The position numbers and the translations under genes are program-made. From Sabellastarte sp. h YS-2021 (Eukaryota; Annelida; Polychaeta; Sabellida; Sabellidae): DNA of 64,000 nt. The notes beneath the pieces were generated by a model. That model was not told the DNA's origin and made no database searches. It saw only the letters and a program-made list of their open reading frames with translations. This document shows positions 1 through 10,868 of the stretch, piece by piece (within the stretch, counting starts at the first letter, position 1; each line of letters starts with the position of its first letter). The stretch is from positions 87,448,706-87,512,705 of the forward strand of contig OZ024934.1 of NCBI GenBank assembly GCA_964017235.1, read 5' to 3'.

Positions 1-1549
1 CGGACTGGTTACACACTACCGAGGCCTCTCTGGCCGACCTTTCCCAACGACGCAGGGCATCTTGAGAGATCCTACGGGAAGCAGGAGGGGTAGCTGCTAA
101 GACTGCCTTTCTTGATATCCGTCCAAAACTATTGTTTAATTTGGAAGGTCCTGTGTTCCAGCTAGTGACAGTCGCCGGATCCAGTTGTTGCTCTGAGTAC
201 AGGCCATACCACTTGGTCTGAGGCTTAGGTGGTCTGAGGAAATGATCTATAGGGAGGCTGCCTGCTTCTGTAGTTCTAGATGGATATCCCTCCGTCATGG
301 TGAGATTGAGTTTAGCTAGTTTGCGACAGAGATAATCTTCTGTAGGCATTTGCACTGAAATTTTGCTGGGGACCGGGGCTTTGGGCCCGGCAAAAGGGTT
401 GTCATCAGACGGATTTGTACTGTCTACGTCGGGAATATGTGACCACCCCATAAATGAGCGTATACCACTCATAGTTTCTCTATACGTCTGCTCTTCAGAT
501 GTTGGAAGTTCTTGTTCAAAATCTTGGTCGTCGGAGAATTCAACCTCCTCTGCAAAGAGTTCAACCGGAGGGGTATCAGAGATTTGACTGTCAGAGTCTG
601 AATCCAAGCTGGAAATACTATCCTTCCCGCTCTTCTGAAGGGCTGGAGAGGCAGAGTCGGCAGGAGGTCGGTCGGAGGTGTGAAGGCCGGTGACCGGCTG
701 CTTAGAACTTCCAGAAGTGACACTAGTCTGTCGGTGAACATTAGTACCAGGCTTACCGGTCGACTGATGCTTCTGAGAAGCGTTGTCTGGACCAGTGCGC
801 CCTTGAGAGGTACTCATAGATCTTAGCTTACCAGCCGACTTTTGCTGTGAAGCAACCTTGTCTGGGCCAGTGCGCTCAGAAGAAGAAGATCTATGGAGAG
901 AGGAGTCTTTAGTAAGCTTACCGGCCGAAGGCTGTGAGACAGCACCAGAGTCTGGGCCAGCTGAAGAGTTGGCTGGTTGAAAGAAGGGTTCAGAGTCCCG
1001 TGTCACCGTGGCAGGTGGAGAGTGAGAAGGAACTACTCTAACATCAGAAGAAAAGGAAGGTTCTATAGATTTTGCTACCAAAAGTGCTTCTAACCTATTA
1101 AAACGTTCTGCCCATTTGTCCTCTAAGGCCGTGAACTTTTCCTCCGTGGTAGATGAAGGTGTTGTAGATGATAACTTCTTAGATTTAGCAGGAAGCTTTT
1201 CCTTTTTAACCTTCTTCTCTGGGGGAGGAGGGGACTTGTCAGCACTAGGCCCACTCACAACCCCAATAACTGAGACGCTGGTGGGATCTACAAGCTCTTC
1301 AGAAGCTTGGGAACTTTCAGCACGTTTTGCGTCCCGTTTTTCCTTTTTGATTTTGTAAGAGGGTGTTGAGATCTGGGCACGTTGTTCCGGGGTGAAAGAA
1401 TTACACAGAGTACAATCTACAGAGTCTTTGTCTTTAACACAAGGCTCCTCGCCTTTACCTTTCTCCCTGCAACGTGCGCAGAAGGCATGTCCATCAAATA
1501 TGGCCATCGCGTGCCCACAACTTCCCCTCTTCTGGCCAGGTGAAGACAT
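1..1549 (-). CDS. DIRS ORF1, gag-like protein (partial)
   Basis: An open frame of about 516 codons begins at the ATG at 1549-1547 and runs off the left edge. The N-terminus has a cysteine/histidine cluster (C11, H21, C24, C27, C37, C46, C49) of the zinc-binding type found at the start of DIRS-family ORF1 proteins. A Lys-rich stretch, then a long Ser/Thr/Pro-rich linker with repeated RTGPD and SAGKL words, then an acidic patch and a C-terminal part containing YRETMSGIRSFMGW follow, as in DIRS gag-like proteins, where the linker is poorly conserved. The role is presumed to be nucleic-acid binding and particle-like assembly. Family assignment rests on the N-terminal pattern, the flanking terminal repeat and the tyrosine-recombinase fragment in the related element at 37-38 kb. 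Confidence 0.72.
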   Translation of the reverse strand, partial: MSSPGQKRGSCGHAMAIFDGHAFCARCREKGKGEEPCVKDKDSVDCTLCNSFTPEQRAQISTPSYKIKKEKRDAKRAESSQASEELVDPTSVSVIGVVSGPSADKSPPPPEKKVKKEKLPAKSKKLSSTTPSSTTEEKFTALEDKWAERFNRLEALLVAKSIEPSFSSDVRVVPSHSPPATVTRDSEPFFQPANSSAGPDSGAVSQPSAGKLTKDSSLHRSSSSERTGPDKVASQQKSAGKLRSMSTSQGRTGPDNASQKHQSTGKPGTNVHRQTSVTSGSSKQPVTGLHTSDRPPADSASPALQKSGKDSISSLDSDSDSQISDTPPVELFAEEVEFSDDQDFEQELPTSEEQTYRETMSGIRSFMGWSHIPDVDSTNPSDDNPFAGPKAPVPSKISVQMPTEDYLCRKLAKLNLTMTEGYPSRTTEAGSLPIDHFLRPPKPQTKWYGLYSEQQLDPATVTSWNTGPSKLNNSFGRISRKAVLAATPPASRRISQDALRRWERSAREASVVCNQS

Positions 1550-1875
1550 AATGTGATAGAAGCACTAAGAATGAAAATAAGGTGTAATCCAACCAAATAT
1601 TCACAATAAAAACACAAATTATTTCAAAAATCTGGCAGAGAAATTTTTCCACTGTGCACTGGTTCGCGCCAAACGAAAAAGATGCCATGACGTCACGCTG
1701 TCTAGACAAGAGGAAGTACAACACGCCATCTGGCGAGTGCACAGGTGCTACGGACTGACCTGCCGGTGGAGACACAGGACGTCTTTTTCTGACGTTTGGC
1801 GGGCCGGTCTGCGCCGACCGGATAAGCTATTGTCCATTGGATAGGATGTATTAACGCAATAAAAAATTTGTTTTC
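1..1875 (-). mobile_element. DIRS-like retrotransposon, 5' part, runs off the window
   Basis: A tyrosine-recombinase (DIRS-type) retrotransposon on the minus strand, cut by the window edge. Parts seen: a gag-like ORF1 and, to its right, a terminal block (about 1665-1870) clearly similar to the right terminal block of the DIRS-like element at 38575-38778. Both contain CCAAACGAAAAA, a GACGTC box, CTTTTTCTG(A/G)CGTTTG and GATGTATTAAC(G/A)CAATAAAA. The two elements therefore belong to one subfamily. The visible part looks whole, suggesting a fairly young copy. Reverse transcriptase and recombinase would lie left of the window and are not seen. Confidence 0.75.
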
Positions 1876-2199
1876 CCACAATTACACCTGATGACATACC
1901 AAGATACTCGACTGTTACCAACCCTGTTGTAATTCATATAACAGATTGAAAGTAACGGTCAAATTTTTCAAAACAAAGGTTCATACATCAACTAGAAATA
2001 GGACGCCCTGTAGATAGTAGCTGCGACATATGAATAGAAACAGGATAGCATAGAAGAACACATATTATCATGTGTAATGTCCACCCCATGAACCTTTTGC
2101 AAAAATTGTACAGTAGTCTTACAAGACCCTGTTTCAATTGTAAAATATATCAATGATGCTTAAATATTTATTAGTATACATGTAAATTATTTCAGCTTC
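1876..2199. other. No gene seen; possible left end of a hairpin-type element
   Basis: AT-rich sequence without coding signal. At 1989 the words AACTAGAAATAGGACG match the left terminus of the composite cassette at 59915, so this may be an orphan left end of the same superfamily. No matching body follows. Confidence 0.35.
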
Positions 2200-2520
2200 A
2201 TGCCTTTTTGCATTGGTTGGGTCAAAAATTTCGACGAAATCGCTCTATCTTGCATGGTTAAGGAGATAGAAGCAAATTTCTGTTTTTCGATTTTTGGCAA
2301 AAATTCGAAAATTCAAAATGGCCGCCATTTTTGGGAAGAGGAATTTTTTTTTGAAAATTGGCAAGAGTACATTGCTTAGATACCCTATGGGTCGAATTTC
2401 GACGAAATCGCTCTATCTCGCACGGTTAAGGAGATAGAAACAAATTTGTGTTTTGCCATTTTTGGCAAAAATTTGAAAATTCAAAATGGCCGCCATTTTT
2501 GGGGAATATTGAAAACTTTT
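2200..2520. repeat. Family I tandem repeat, about 168 bp, two copies
   Basis: Two copies share GGGTC(A/G)AA.TTTCGACGAAATCGCTCTATC, a GG(A/T)TAAGGAGATAGA run and TCAAAATGGCCGCCATTTTT. The last word recurs at 2321 and 2489, giving a period of 168. The same module appears at 55.1-55.4 kb and, more diverged, at 57.5-58.0 kb. Not coding. Confidence 0.6.
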
Positions 2521-3325
2521 CCTAAATCTAGAGAAATTATTAACTTTTACTTGATTTTTTACACATTTTAAGACTTTTGTTGTGATTTTTAGAAAAGCAA
2601 CTGCCATGTTTTGTTTTCATGAGTTTGACTTCCTGTAAGTGAGGCTAATCGATTTTTTTTTTCAAGGGGATACTAGAATTGGAATGATTGGCTGTATACC
2701 AAAACTAGATTGGGCCAACTCGGCGCCAACATATCCCCAGAGAGGTCATCACTCACGTAACATGTTTTCACTGGGTATTTTTCATGGGATCCCTCCTGTG
2801 AGACATAATTTTCAGGCAAAACATAATCAACCACTTATATAAGAACTTGAGTAATTGAATCTACAATATTTTTATTTTGCAAGCAAAATGGTATCCCCAG
2901 ACAACTAATGCAAATCCAGGAACTTTGTCCACAACAACTTTGCCCAATGCAAACTCTATCCACAGGCACTTTGCCCATAAGAAACTTTGCCCACAACAAT
3001 CTGACAGGGTAGGATGTTCACCCACAGTAGTATTTTTCTAACCACATAGACATTTTCATTTTTTATCAATCAAGCAATCAATACTCCATTTATATAACTA
3101 TTCAGGATATATACTGTTGAAAGAGATAAACATTAACTGAATTAAAGTTTCACTATATAAAGTATGCAAGTTGATTTCATTAGCATTTAATTCACTGTTG
3201 ATAGATTTACATAGTACTGCAAAATGGAAATAATAAAAACACCAAACACCAACCTTTCCAATGAAGAATGCATATATACAAAAAAGGTTTCAAGAATGTC
3301 CAACAGTCATTGAGAATATTATTAC
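2521..3325. other. No gene seen; G-type left terminus and short degenerate repeats
   Basis: At 2703 AACTAGATTGGGCCAACTC followed by GGCGCCAACATATCCCC matches the left end of element G at 35421, with the same small stem and the TATCCCC box. The homology continues only to about 2790, so this copy is truncated or diverged. From about 2915 to 3000 a degenerate repeat of roughly 20 bp (AACTTTGCCCACAACAA-like) occurs four times. The rest is AT-rich sequence with no recognised feature. Confidence 0.4.
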
Positions 3326-3329
3326 ATTG

Positions 3330-4315
3330 TGAACCGATGCAAATTTTTATCCACCGGAAAGCCAACTCACCAAAGCCAGTGAACCATCGTTTGACCTTAA
3401 AGGAGGGGCCAAAGGTCAAATCTAACATCAGAAGATTCCTAGCCCAAGATTTGGTATGAGTTGGTTTCACATTGTAAACCTATAGGATCAATAATAAGTG
3501 AGTTATAAGCACTTTTACCTTTGGCTATCCTCGTTTGACCTTGAAGGAGGGGCCCAAGGTCAAATCCAACCACACCGAAGGATTCCCTGCCCATGACTTC
3601 CTATAGGTTGGTTCACCATCCCAAACCTCTAGGACCAATAATAAGCAAGTTATGAACACTTTTAACTTTGGCTATCCTCGTTTGACCTTGAAGGAGGGCC
3701 CATAGTCAAATCTGACCACACCAAAAGATTATCAGCGCTTGATTTCCTATAGGTTGGTTTACCATCCCAAACCTCTAGGACCAATAACAAGCCCATTAGA
3801 AGCACTTTTAAGTTTGACCTTGAACAAGGGGCCCAAGGTTAAATCTGACCAAACCAAAAGTTTCCCAACCCATGATTTCCTATAGGTTGGTTTACCATCC
3901 CAAACCTCTAGGACCAATAATAAGTGAGTTATAAGCACTTTCAAGTTTGGCTATCCTCGTTTGACCTTGAAGGAGGGGCCAAATGTCAAATCCATCCACA
4001 CCAGAAGATTCCCAGCCCATGATTTTCTATATGTTGATTTACAATCCCAAACCTCCAGGACCGATAATAAGCGAGTTATAAGCACTTTTAACTTTGGCTA
4101 TCCTCGTTTGACCTTGAAGGAGGGGTCCAAAGTCAAATCTGACAACATCAGAAGATTCGCAGCACATGATTTCCTATAGGTTGGTTTCACATTGTAAACC
4201 TCTAGGACCAATAATAAGCGAGATCTAGGCACTTTTAAAGTCTGCTATGTGGGTTAGTTCGGCACTCCATGGATGACCTTGGATTAAGAGCTTCAAGGTC
4301 AAATGTCTGCAGGCT
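3330..4315. repeat. Family A 147-bp tandem array, six to seven copies
   Basis: Copies of the unit containing TTTGACCTTGAAGGAGGGG, CCAAGGTCAAAT, AAGATTCCCAGCCCATGATTTC, GGTTGGTTTACCATCCCAA and AATAATAAGCGAGTTATA start near 3393, 3540, 3684, 3820, 3963 and 4112, with a divergent last unit near 4263. A degenerate left end, ACCGATGCAAATT then TATCCACCGG, lies at about 3334. The right end is interrupted near 4318 by another interspersed repeat. Many copies carry small deletions, so this array is older than the one at 4.8-6.9 kb. Confidence 0.8.
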
Positions 4316-4317
4316 TG

Positions 4318-4470
4318 TAGATTTATTTATTTATTTGGGCTTTTACGTCGCTTTCAACACTGTACAGGTCATATCACGACGGGTAGTTGGAAGGGCAGAG
4401 GAAACCAGTACATACAGTTCGTTAGATATGGTATAAATCTGATTGATGTATGATGATCATCTAATTAAAC
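4318..4470. mobile_element. Short interspersed repeat fragment with ATTT run
   Basis: An (ATTT)n run is followed by GGGCTTTTACGTCGCTTTCAA, TATCACGACGGG and GAGGAAACC. The arrangement resembles the ATTT-run / TTTTACGCCG / ACGACGG / GGAAACC pattern I recall from short interspersed repeats common in molluscs. It interrupts the tail of the A array. Family name not certain. Confidence 0.4.
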
Positions 4471-4793
4471 ATCTAACACTATTACTGAAGATCTAACACT
4501 ATTACAGATCTGCAACCCCACTGACCAGCCTGGTTCTTTGCCTCTCATTTGATGTCATTTCAATACCTTTGTTAATTCAGTGTCACTCAATAGCTGGAGG
4601 TCCACAGAGGGGGGTGGGGGGCAGGGTACTACATTACCTAATATGACAAAGGAATGGAGTGATACTGCATAAATTGTAAGAGATAAACACTTTGATATAT
4701 ATAAAAGGGGTAATAAAATACTCAGAAATCATAATGGTTCAGTCTATCTATTTATAAACTTGCAATACAAAAAGCTCAATTAATCTTATGACT
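4471..4793. other. No gene seen
   Basis: Simple AT-rich sequence with a short direct repeat (ATCTAACACTATTAC twice near 4470-4506) and a G-rich run near 4608-4625. Nothing coding is visible. Confidence 0.5.
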
Positions 4794-6912
4794 AACTAGA
4801 CCTAGCGCATCGGAAAACCGATGCAAATTGTATCCACCGTAAAGACAATGCACCAAAACCTCTAGGACCAATAATAAGCAAGTTATAAGCACTTTTAAGT
4901 TTGGCTGTCCTCATCTGACCTTCAAGGAGGGGCCCAAGGTCAAATCCGACCACGCCAGAAGATTCCCAGCCCATGATTTCCTATATGTTGGTTTACCATC
5001 CCAAACCTCTACGACCAATAATAAGCGAGTTATAGGCACTTTTACCTTTGGCTATCCTCGTTTGACCTTGAAGGAGGGGCCCAAGGTCAAATCCGACCAC
5101 ACCAGAAGATTCCCAGCCCATGATTTCCTATATGCTGGTTTACCATCCCAAACCTCTAGGACCAATAATAAGCGAGTTATAAGCACTTTTAAGTTTGGCT
5201 GTCCTCATTTGACCTTGAAAGAGGGGCCCAAGGTCAAATCTGACCACACCAGAAGATTCCCAGCCCATGATTTCCTATAGGTTGGTTTATCATCCCAAAC
5301 CTCTAAGTCCAATAATAAGCAAGTTATAAGCATTTTTATGTTTGGCTGTCCTCACTTGACCTTGAAGGAGGGGCCCCAAGGTCAAATCCGACCATGCCAG
5401 AAGATTCCCTGCCCATGATTTCCTGTATGTTGGTTTACCATCGCAAACCACTGGGATCAATAATAAGCGAGTTATAAGCACTTTTAAGTTTGGCTATCCT
5501 CGTTTGACCTCGAAGGAGGGGCCCAAGGTCAAATCCGACCACGCCAGAAGATTCCCAGCCCATGATTTCCTATAGGTTGGTTTACCATCCCAAACCTCTA
5601 GGACCAATAATAAGTGAGTTATAAGCACTTTTAAGTTTGGCTGTCCTCATTTGACCTTGAATGAGGGGCCCAAGGTCAAATCCGACCACACCAGAAGATT
5701 CCCAGCCCATGATTTCCTATAGGTTGGTTTACCATCCCAAACCTCTAGGACCAATAATAAGTGAGTTATAAGCACTTTTACCTTTGTCTATCCTCATTTG
5801 ACCTTGAAGGAGGGGCCCAAGGTCAAATCCGACCACACCAGAAGATTCCCAGCCCATGATTTTCTATATGCTGGTTTACCATCCCAAACATCTAGGACCA
5901 ATAATAAGCGAGTTATAAGCACTTTTAAGTTTGGCTGTCCTCGTTTGACCTTGAATGAGGGGCCCAAGGTCAAATCCGACCACACCAGAAGATTCCCAGC
6001 CCATGATTTCCTATGTGTTGGTTTACCATCCCAAACCTCTAGGACCAATAATAAGCAAGTTATAAGCACTTTTAAGTTTGGCTGTCCTCATTTGACCTTG
6101 AAGGAGGGGTCCAAGGTCAAATCTGACCACATCAGAAGATTCGCAGCACATGATTTCCTATATGTTGGTTTACCATCCCAAACCTCTAGGATCGATAATA
6201 AGCGAGTTATAAGCACTTTTAAGTTTGGCTGCCCTCGTTTGACCTTGAAGGGGGGGTCTAAGGTCAAATCTGACCACATCAGAAGATTCGCAGCACATGA
6301 TTTCCTATATGTTGGTTTACCATCCCAAACCTCTAGGATCGATAATAAGCGAGTTATAAGCACTTTTAAGTTTGGCTATCCTCGTTTGACCTTGAAGGAG
6401 GGGTCCAAGGTCAAATCTAACCACATCAGAAGATTCGGAGCACATGATTTCCTATAGGTTGGCTTCACATTGCAAACCTCTAGGACCAATAATAAGGGAG
6501 ATATAGGCACTTTTAAAGTCCTCTATGTGGGTTACTTCGGCATTCCGTGGATGACCTTGAGTTAGGAGCTTCAAGGTCAAATGTGTGCAAGGTTGTAGAG
6601 GACATGTATATGTGTCATACATATCACCTATGAAGAGATTCAACCTTCTACCTATGAGGAACAGCCAGTAGAAAAATGTAGATTATTTTCAAAGAAATGC
6701 CCGTGGCGGCCATCTTGTTTTTCAGAATGAGGCTATTTTCCTTCCCAGAGAAGCTTAGCCCCCAATGAAGATATCCTGCAAATTTGGTGAACCTAGCTGC
6801 TGTTGTTTTCCTCTTAGAGCGTTAACGTCGAAAATCTCTCTACGCGCGCTGGCGGCGGCGTAGTGGACGCTAAACCAAAGTATCCACCGGATGCTTCCGG
6901 TGGATACAATAA
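4794..6912 (+). mobile_element. Hairpin-ended tandem-repeat element, family A, complete
   Basis: The left end is AACTAGACCTA, then a perfect stem GCATCGG/CCGATGC with an AAAA loop, then GTATCCACCG. The right end is a hairpin with stem TATCCACCGGA/TCCGGTGGATA followed by CAATAA. The left GTATCCACCG is complementary to the right CGGTGGATAC, so the ends carry short subterminal inverted repeats. The middle is the 147-bp array and the tail contains GTGGCGGCCATCTTG. No protein is encoded. The same plan recurs at 50413-52779. It resembles pearl/HINE-type non-autonomous Helitron relatives of bivalves; that class is inferred from structure only. Confidence 0.7.
4900..6480 (+). repeat. 147-bp satellite array of family A, about 11 copies
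   Basis: TTTGACCTTGAA-type starts recur at about 4916, 5061, 5208, 5355, 5503, 5649, 5797, 5944, 6091, 6238 and 6385, a strict 147-bp step. Each unit holds an inverted pair of nuclear-receptor-like half-sites, TGACCTTGA and CCAAGGTCA, separated by a GGAGGGGCC-type spacer. The last units share (T/A)TCGCAGCACATG variants, so neighbouring copies are most alike, as expected from local unequal exchange. Confidence 0.88.
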
Positions 6913-7585
6913 GAAAAATCAAATATATAAGTAATGAATGTCCAACAGGAAAATTATACCCGAAGATTTAAATATAAACTAGAAAAATGTTTTTGCTAAC
7001 AAAAACCAAGCGTCCCAAAAAGGTTCACTGCAATATAATATACAGTAGAAAAAGGTTTTTGAAAATAAAAACATGCAGTGCTGAGAGAAGAAGTGAAAGT
7101 TAAGCAGACAGTGTGAAAGTTCATGCATTAACATGAAAGAAAAATTTAAGCTTTATTTTGTTTTCTATGGTCATAAATTGCGAAAAGTTAATTGAATAAA
7201 TGCTCTGGCTAAGAATGCATAAAGCATCAATACTTATAATAGGTCAAAAGTTACACCATAAAACTACTTAATTAAAGAGTAACAGTGCTTTATAAATGCC
7301 ATATATCTATTTACATTTTAGAACAAGAGGAGAGTGTCAGCTGACTGAGTGTTTTTGATTTGTGAAGGTGATTAGAGGACAGAATAATTATCAGGAAAAG
7401 GGCTGTACAGAAATACAGTAAATGGTAACTGAACAGCAAGTTCGAAAGAAATTCCGAAGCTGACAGAAGAAAAGGATAAAAAAGTTGTGCCCTGTAAATG
7501 GTATTATGAAGGAAAATAACAAGGTAATTGTTTAAGTGTAAAAAATAGGTTAAAACATATTTAAAGAAATACTACAAATGCAATA
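6913..7585. other. No gene seen; F-type left terminus
   Basis: At 6977 AACTAGAAAAATG followed by TTTTTGCTAACAAAAA matches the left terminus of element F at 34883, with its stem GCTTTTG/CAAAAGC slightly degraded. The rest is AT-rich with no recognisable coding or repeat content. Confidence 0.4.
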
Positions 7586-8348
7586 TCCTCGTTTGACCTT
7601 GAAGAAGGGGTCCAAGGTCAAATCTAACCACACAAATACATTCCCAGCCCATGATTTCCTATGGTTTACCATTCCAAACCTCTAGGACCAATTATAAATG
7701 AGTTATAAGCACTTTTAAGCTTGGCTGTCCTCATTTGACCTTGAAGGAGGGGTCCAAAGGTCAAATCTGACCATACCAAAAGATTCCGAGCCAATGATTT
7801 CCTATGGGATGGTTTACCATCCCAAATCTCTGTCACCAATAATAAGCGAGTTGTAGGCACTTTCAATTTTCGCTATCCTCATTTGACCTTGAAGGAGGGT
7901 TCCAAGGTCAAATCGGACCATATCAACAGATTCACAGCCCATGATTTCCTGTCTGTTTACCATCCCAAACCTCTGGGACCAATAATAAGCGAGTTATAAG
8001 CACTTTTAAGTTTGGCTATCCTTGTTTGACCTTGAAGGAGGGGTCATTGAAGGTCAAATCTGACCACACCAAAAGATTCCCACCCCATGATTTCCTACAG
8101 GTTGGTTTATCATCCCAAACCTCTAGGATCAATAATAAGGGAGATATAAGCACTTTTCATGACTGACAAAAAACACCTGTGGCGGCCATCTTGTTTCTCA
8201 AAATGAGGCCAAAAATATTCCCAGACAACATTTTATGGTTATTAATATATACTGCAAACTTAAGAAAGCTAGCTATAATATTTTTTTTCATCAGAGCAGT
8301 AATGGTGAAATCTCTCTCTACACACTGCGGCTATCCAGTGGATACAAT
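7586..8348 (+). repeat. Family A array and right end, left end missing
   Basis: Four diverged 147-bp A units (starts near 7590, 7735, 7885, 8022) are followed by the A-type tail: GTGGCGGCCATCTTG, AAAATGAGGCCAAAAATATTCCCAG-like sequence and CTATCCAGTGGATACAAT ending at 8348. No left terminus is attached. The right end abuts the family B array without a gap, the same junction found inside all three composite cassettes. Confidence 0.7.
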
Positions 8349-9940
8349 GATTTACTCAACAGTGAGAACCTGAAAGTAGCTATTGCTCAGCTATGCCATG
8401 ACATAGAGGTCTGCAATTTCACTATGTTATAGCTGACCAAAAATTCTGTGAATAACATATTTAACAAATTACTCTAAATGTAATAGTTTTCAAGTTACAA
8501 CTGATTTACTCAACAGTGAGAACCTCAAAGGAACTATTACTCAGCTATGCAATGAGCTACATGTCTGAAATTTTACTATGTTATAGCTAACCCAAAAGTA
8601 GGTGAACAACATATTTAAGCAAACTACTGTAAATGCAATAGTTTTCAAGCTACAACTGATTTACTCAATAGTGAGAACCTGAAAATAGCTATTGCTCCGC
8701 TATGCCATGAGCTACAGGTCTGTAATTTCACTATGTTATAGCTGACCCAAAAGTAGGTGAACAATATATTTTAACAAAATACTCCAAATGCAATATTTTT
8801 CAAGTTATAGCTGATTTACTCAACAGTCAGTACCTGAGAATAGCTATTGCTCAGTTGTGCCATGAGCTATAGGTCTATAATTTCACTATGTTATAGCTGA
8901 CCCAAAAGTAGCTGAATAACATATTTGCACAAATTTCTGTAAATGCAATAGTTTTCCAATTATAACTGATTTACTCAACAGTGAGAACTTCAAAGTAGCT
9001 ATTACTCAGGTATGAAATGAGCCACAGGTCTGAAACTTCACTATGTTATAGCTGACCCCAAAATAGGTGAATAACATATTGAAACAAAATACTCTAAATG
9101 CAATAGTTTTCAAGTTATAAGTGATTTACTCAACAGTGATAACCTAAAAGTAGCTATTACTCAGCTATGCCATGAGCTACAGGTCTGAAATTTTACTATG
9201 TTATAGCTGGCCCAAAAATAGTTGAATAACATATTTATATGAAATTCTCTAAATGCAATAGTTTTTAAGTAATACAAGTGATTTTACTCATGATGGAAGT
9301 TACTGAAAAGCCCAAAAGTAGCTATTACTCACTTAGCTATTGAGACAGACACCCAACTTACTCACCATATTGTAGCTATGAAAAAAGTAGCTGAATAACA
9401 TATTTTAACAAAATGCTCTAAATGCAACACTTTTCAAGTTATAAGTGATTTACTCAACAGTGATAACCTAAAAGTACCTATTACTCAGCTATGCCATGAG
9501 CTACAGGTCTGAAATTTTACTATGTTATAGCTGACCCAAAAGTAGCTGAATAACATATTTATACGAAATTCTCTAAATGCAATAGTTTTCAAGTTATAAG
9601 TGATTTACTCAACAGTGATAACCTAAAAGTAGCTATTACTCAGCTATGCCATGAGCTACAGGTCTGAAATTTCACTATGTTATAGCTGGCCCCAAAGTAG
9701 CTGAATAACATATTTATACAAAATTCTCCAAATGCAATAGTTTTTAAGTTACAAGTGATTTTACTCATAATGGAAGTTACTGAAAGCCCAAAAGTAGCTA
9801 TTACTCACTTAGCTATTGAGACAGACACCCAACTTACTCAGCATATTGTAGCTATGAAAAAAGTAGCTGAACAACATATTTTCACAAAATGCTGTAAATG
9901 CAACACTTTTGAAGTTATAAGTGATTTAGTGCATGATTTC
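8349..9940 (+). repeat. Family B 155-bp tandem array, about ten copies
   Basis: The unit starts GATTTACTCAACAGTGA and holds AAAGTAGCTATTACTCAGC, GAGCTACAGGTCTG, CTATGTTATAGCTGACCC and AATGCAATAGTTTTCAAG. Starts at 8349, 8503, 8658, 8813 and 8967 give steps of 154-155 bp. Later units include a divergent form starting ATTTTACTCA(T/A)(A/G)ATGGAAG, seen twice (about 9280 and 9757), so this copy has a duplicated end segment. Not coding. Confidence 0.82.
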
Positions 9941-10518
9941 ATGAATTTTAATGCATTAAAAATTATTAAAAAAATTTATTAAAAAAAAAGTAAGACAGAT
10001 CCAGGTCTCATACTCACACAAGAGAATCTACCTCTGGCCTAGTACATATATGCAAGATATGAGAGAAATTCCTGCAATAGTCACTGAGAAAATTGTGATA
10101 AAAAGTTGAAATTTTCACACTTTTGGTGGGGGTACCCCCCTTGTAATGTCTCTAGCAAACAGACGAACAGACAGATTTGCATGCCTTGAACAATTTTTCA
10201 TCCTCGATAGATAAGGTATCTTTTAAAAAAAACAGCATGTCTCTAGGCCTTGTAGTTTTGGAGAAGAAGTTGTTCACGCGGACGCGTACGCCCACGCCGC
10301 AGAGTGATGACATAATGTCAGCTAACATAAAAAGGCAGAGTAAAATGTGAGCCTTTAGAAAGGCAAGAAGTTTACGACACAATGCTTTGAACACATCTAT
10401 CTGGTAAATCTGACCAGCTATCTAGACTCTTCACATAAGGTTTCCCAATACCTCTGAATACATTGTAAATCTCTAAAAGCAAGAATAAAATAGATATAAG
10501 GCAAAAACACAAAATTGG
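9941..10518 (+). repeat. Interspersed repeat module plus family F fragment
   Basis: From about 10085 to 10320 the sequence (TTGTGATAAAAAGTTGAAAT, TTTTCATCCT(C/T)GATAGAT, AATGTCAGCT) matches modules at 38367-38573 and 42297-42510, where it follows family E tails. From about 10400 it changes to a family F unit (CTTCACATAAGGTTTCCCAA, ATACCTCT, AATACATT), which is cut by the DIRS-like element at 10519 and resumes at 16612. Confidence 0.6.
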
Positions 10519-10730
10519 AAAATTTAATAGTAATTTAAATTTTTATTAGAAATACTTACCATTTCCTAACGGTAGCTATTTATTGGAACCATCCAACCCA
10601 ATGGCCAACGCAGAGATGCGATTTTTAAGGTTATATAACAACCTTAATCAAGCTATTGGGTTACAGTAGTCCGTCCTCCCGCCAAATAGGTCTCATGACC
10701 ACATTGTTTACTTCATTATTTTAGTTGCAA
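10519..10730 (+). repeat. Left inverted terminal repeat of the DIRS-like element
   Basis: From TACCATTTCCTAAC(G/A)GTAGCT onward to CATTGTTTACTTCATTATTTT this is the near-identical reverse complement of 16420-16590, over about 180 bp. The outermost part (AAAATTTAATAGTAATTTAA to TTTTTATTAGAAATACT) differs between the two ends, as is usual in DIRS elements. Confidence 0.88.
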
Positions 10731-10770
10731 GTAAAAGAATGACTTGCGGGGAGGCGGGAGGGAAATTTGA

Positions 10771-10868
10771 GTGTTAGGAAATGGTAAGTATTTCTAATAA
10801 AAATTTAAATTACAATTAAATTTTCCAATTTTATAGCGAAATACCCTTACCATTTCCTAACAGTAGCT
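10771..10868 (+). repeat. Internal complementary region of the DIRS-like element
   Basis: The left half (GTGTTAGGAAATGGTAAGTA to AATTAAATTTTCC) is the reverse complement of the left terminus. The right half (CCAATTTTATAGCGAAATAC to CCTAACAGTAGCT) is the reverse complement of the right terminus. The two halves are joined head to tail exactly as the circle junction of DIRS replication would require. Confidence 0.88.

Noticed and set aside
5798-6457. 219-codon open frame on the plus strand
   Set aside because: It is exactly the 147-bp A satellite read in phase; similar frames occur on the other strand and in other copies, and no domain or conserved start was seen.
8349-9940. CRISPR-like regular array
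   Set aside because: Units are contiguous and homologous over their whole length, with no unique spacers, and the context is animal DNA; it is a satellite.
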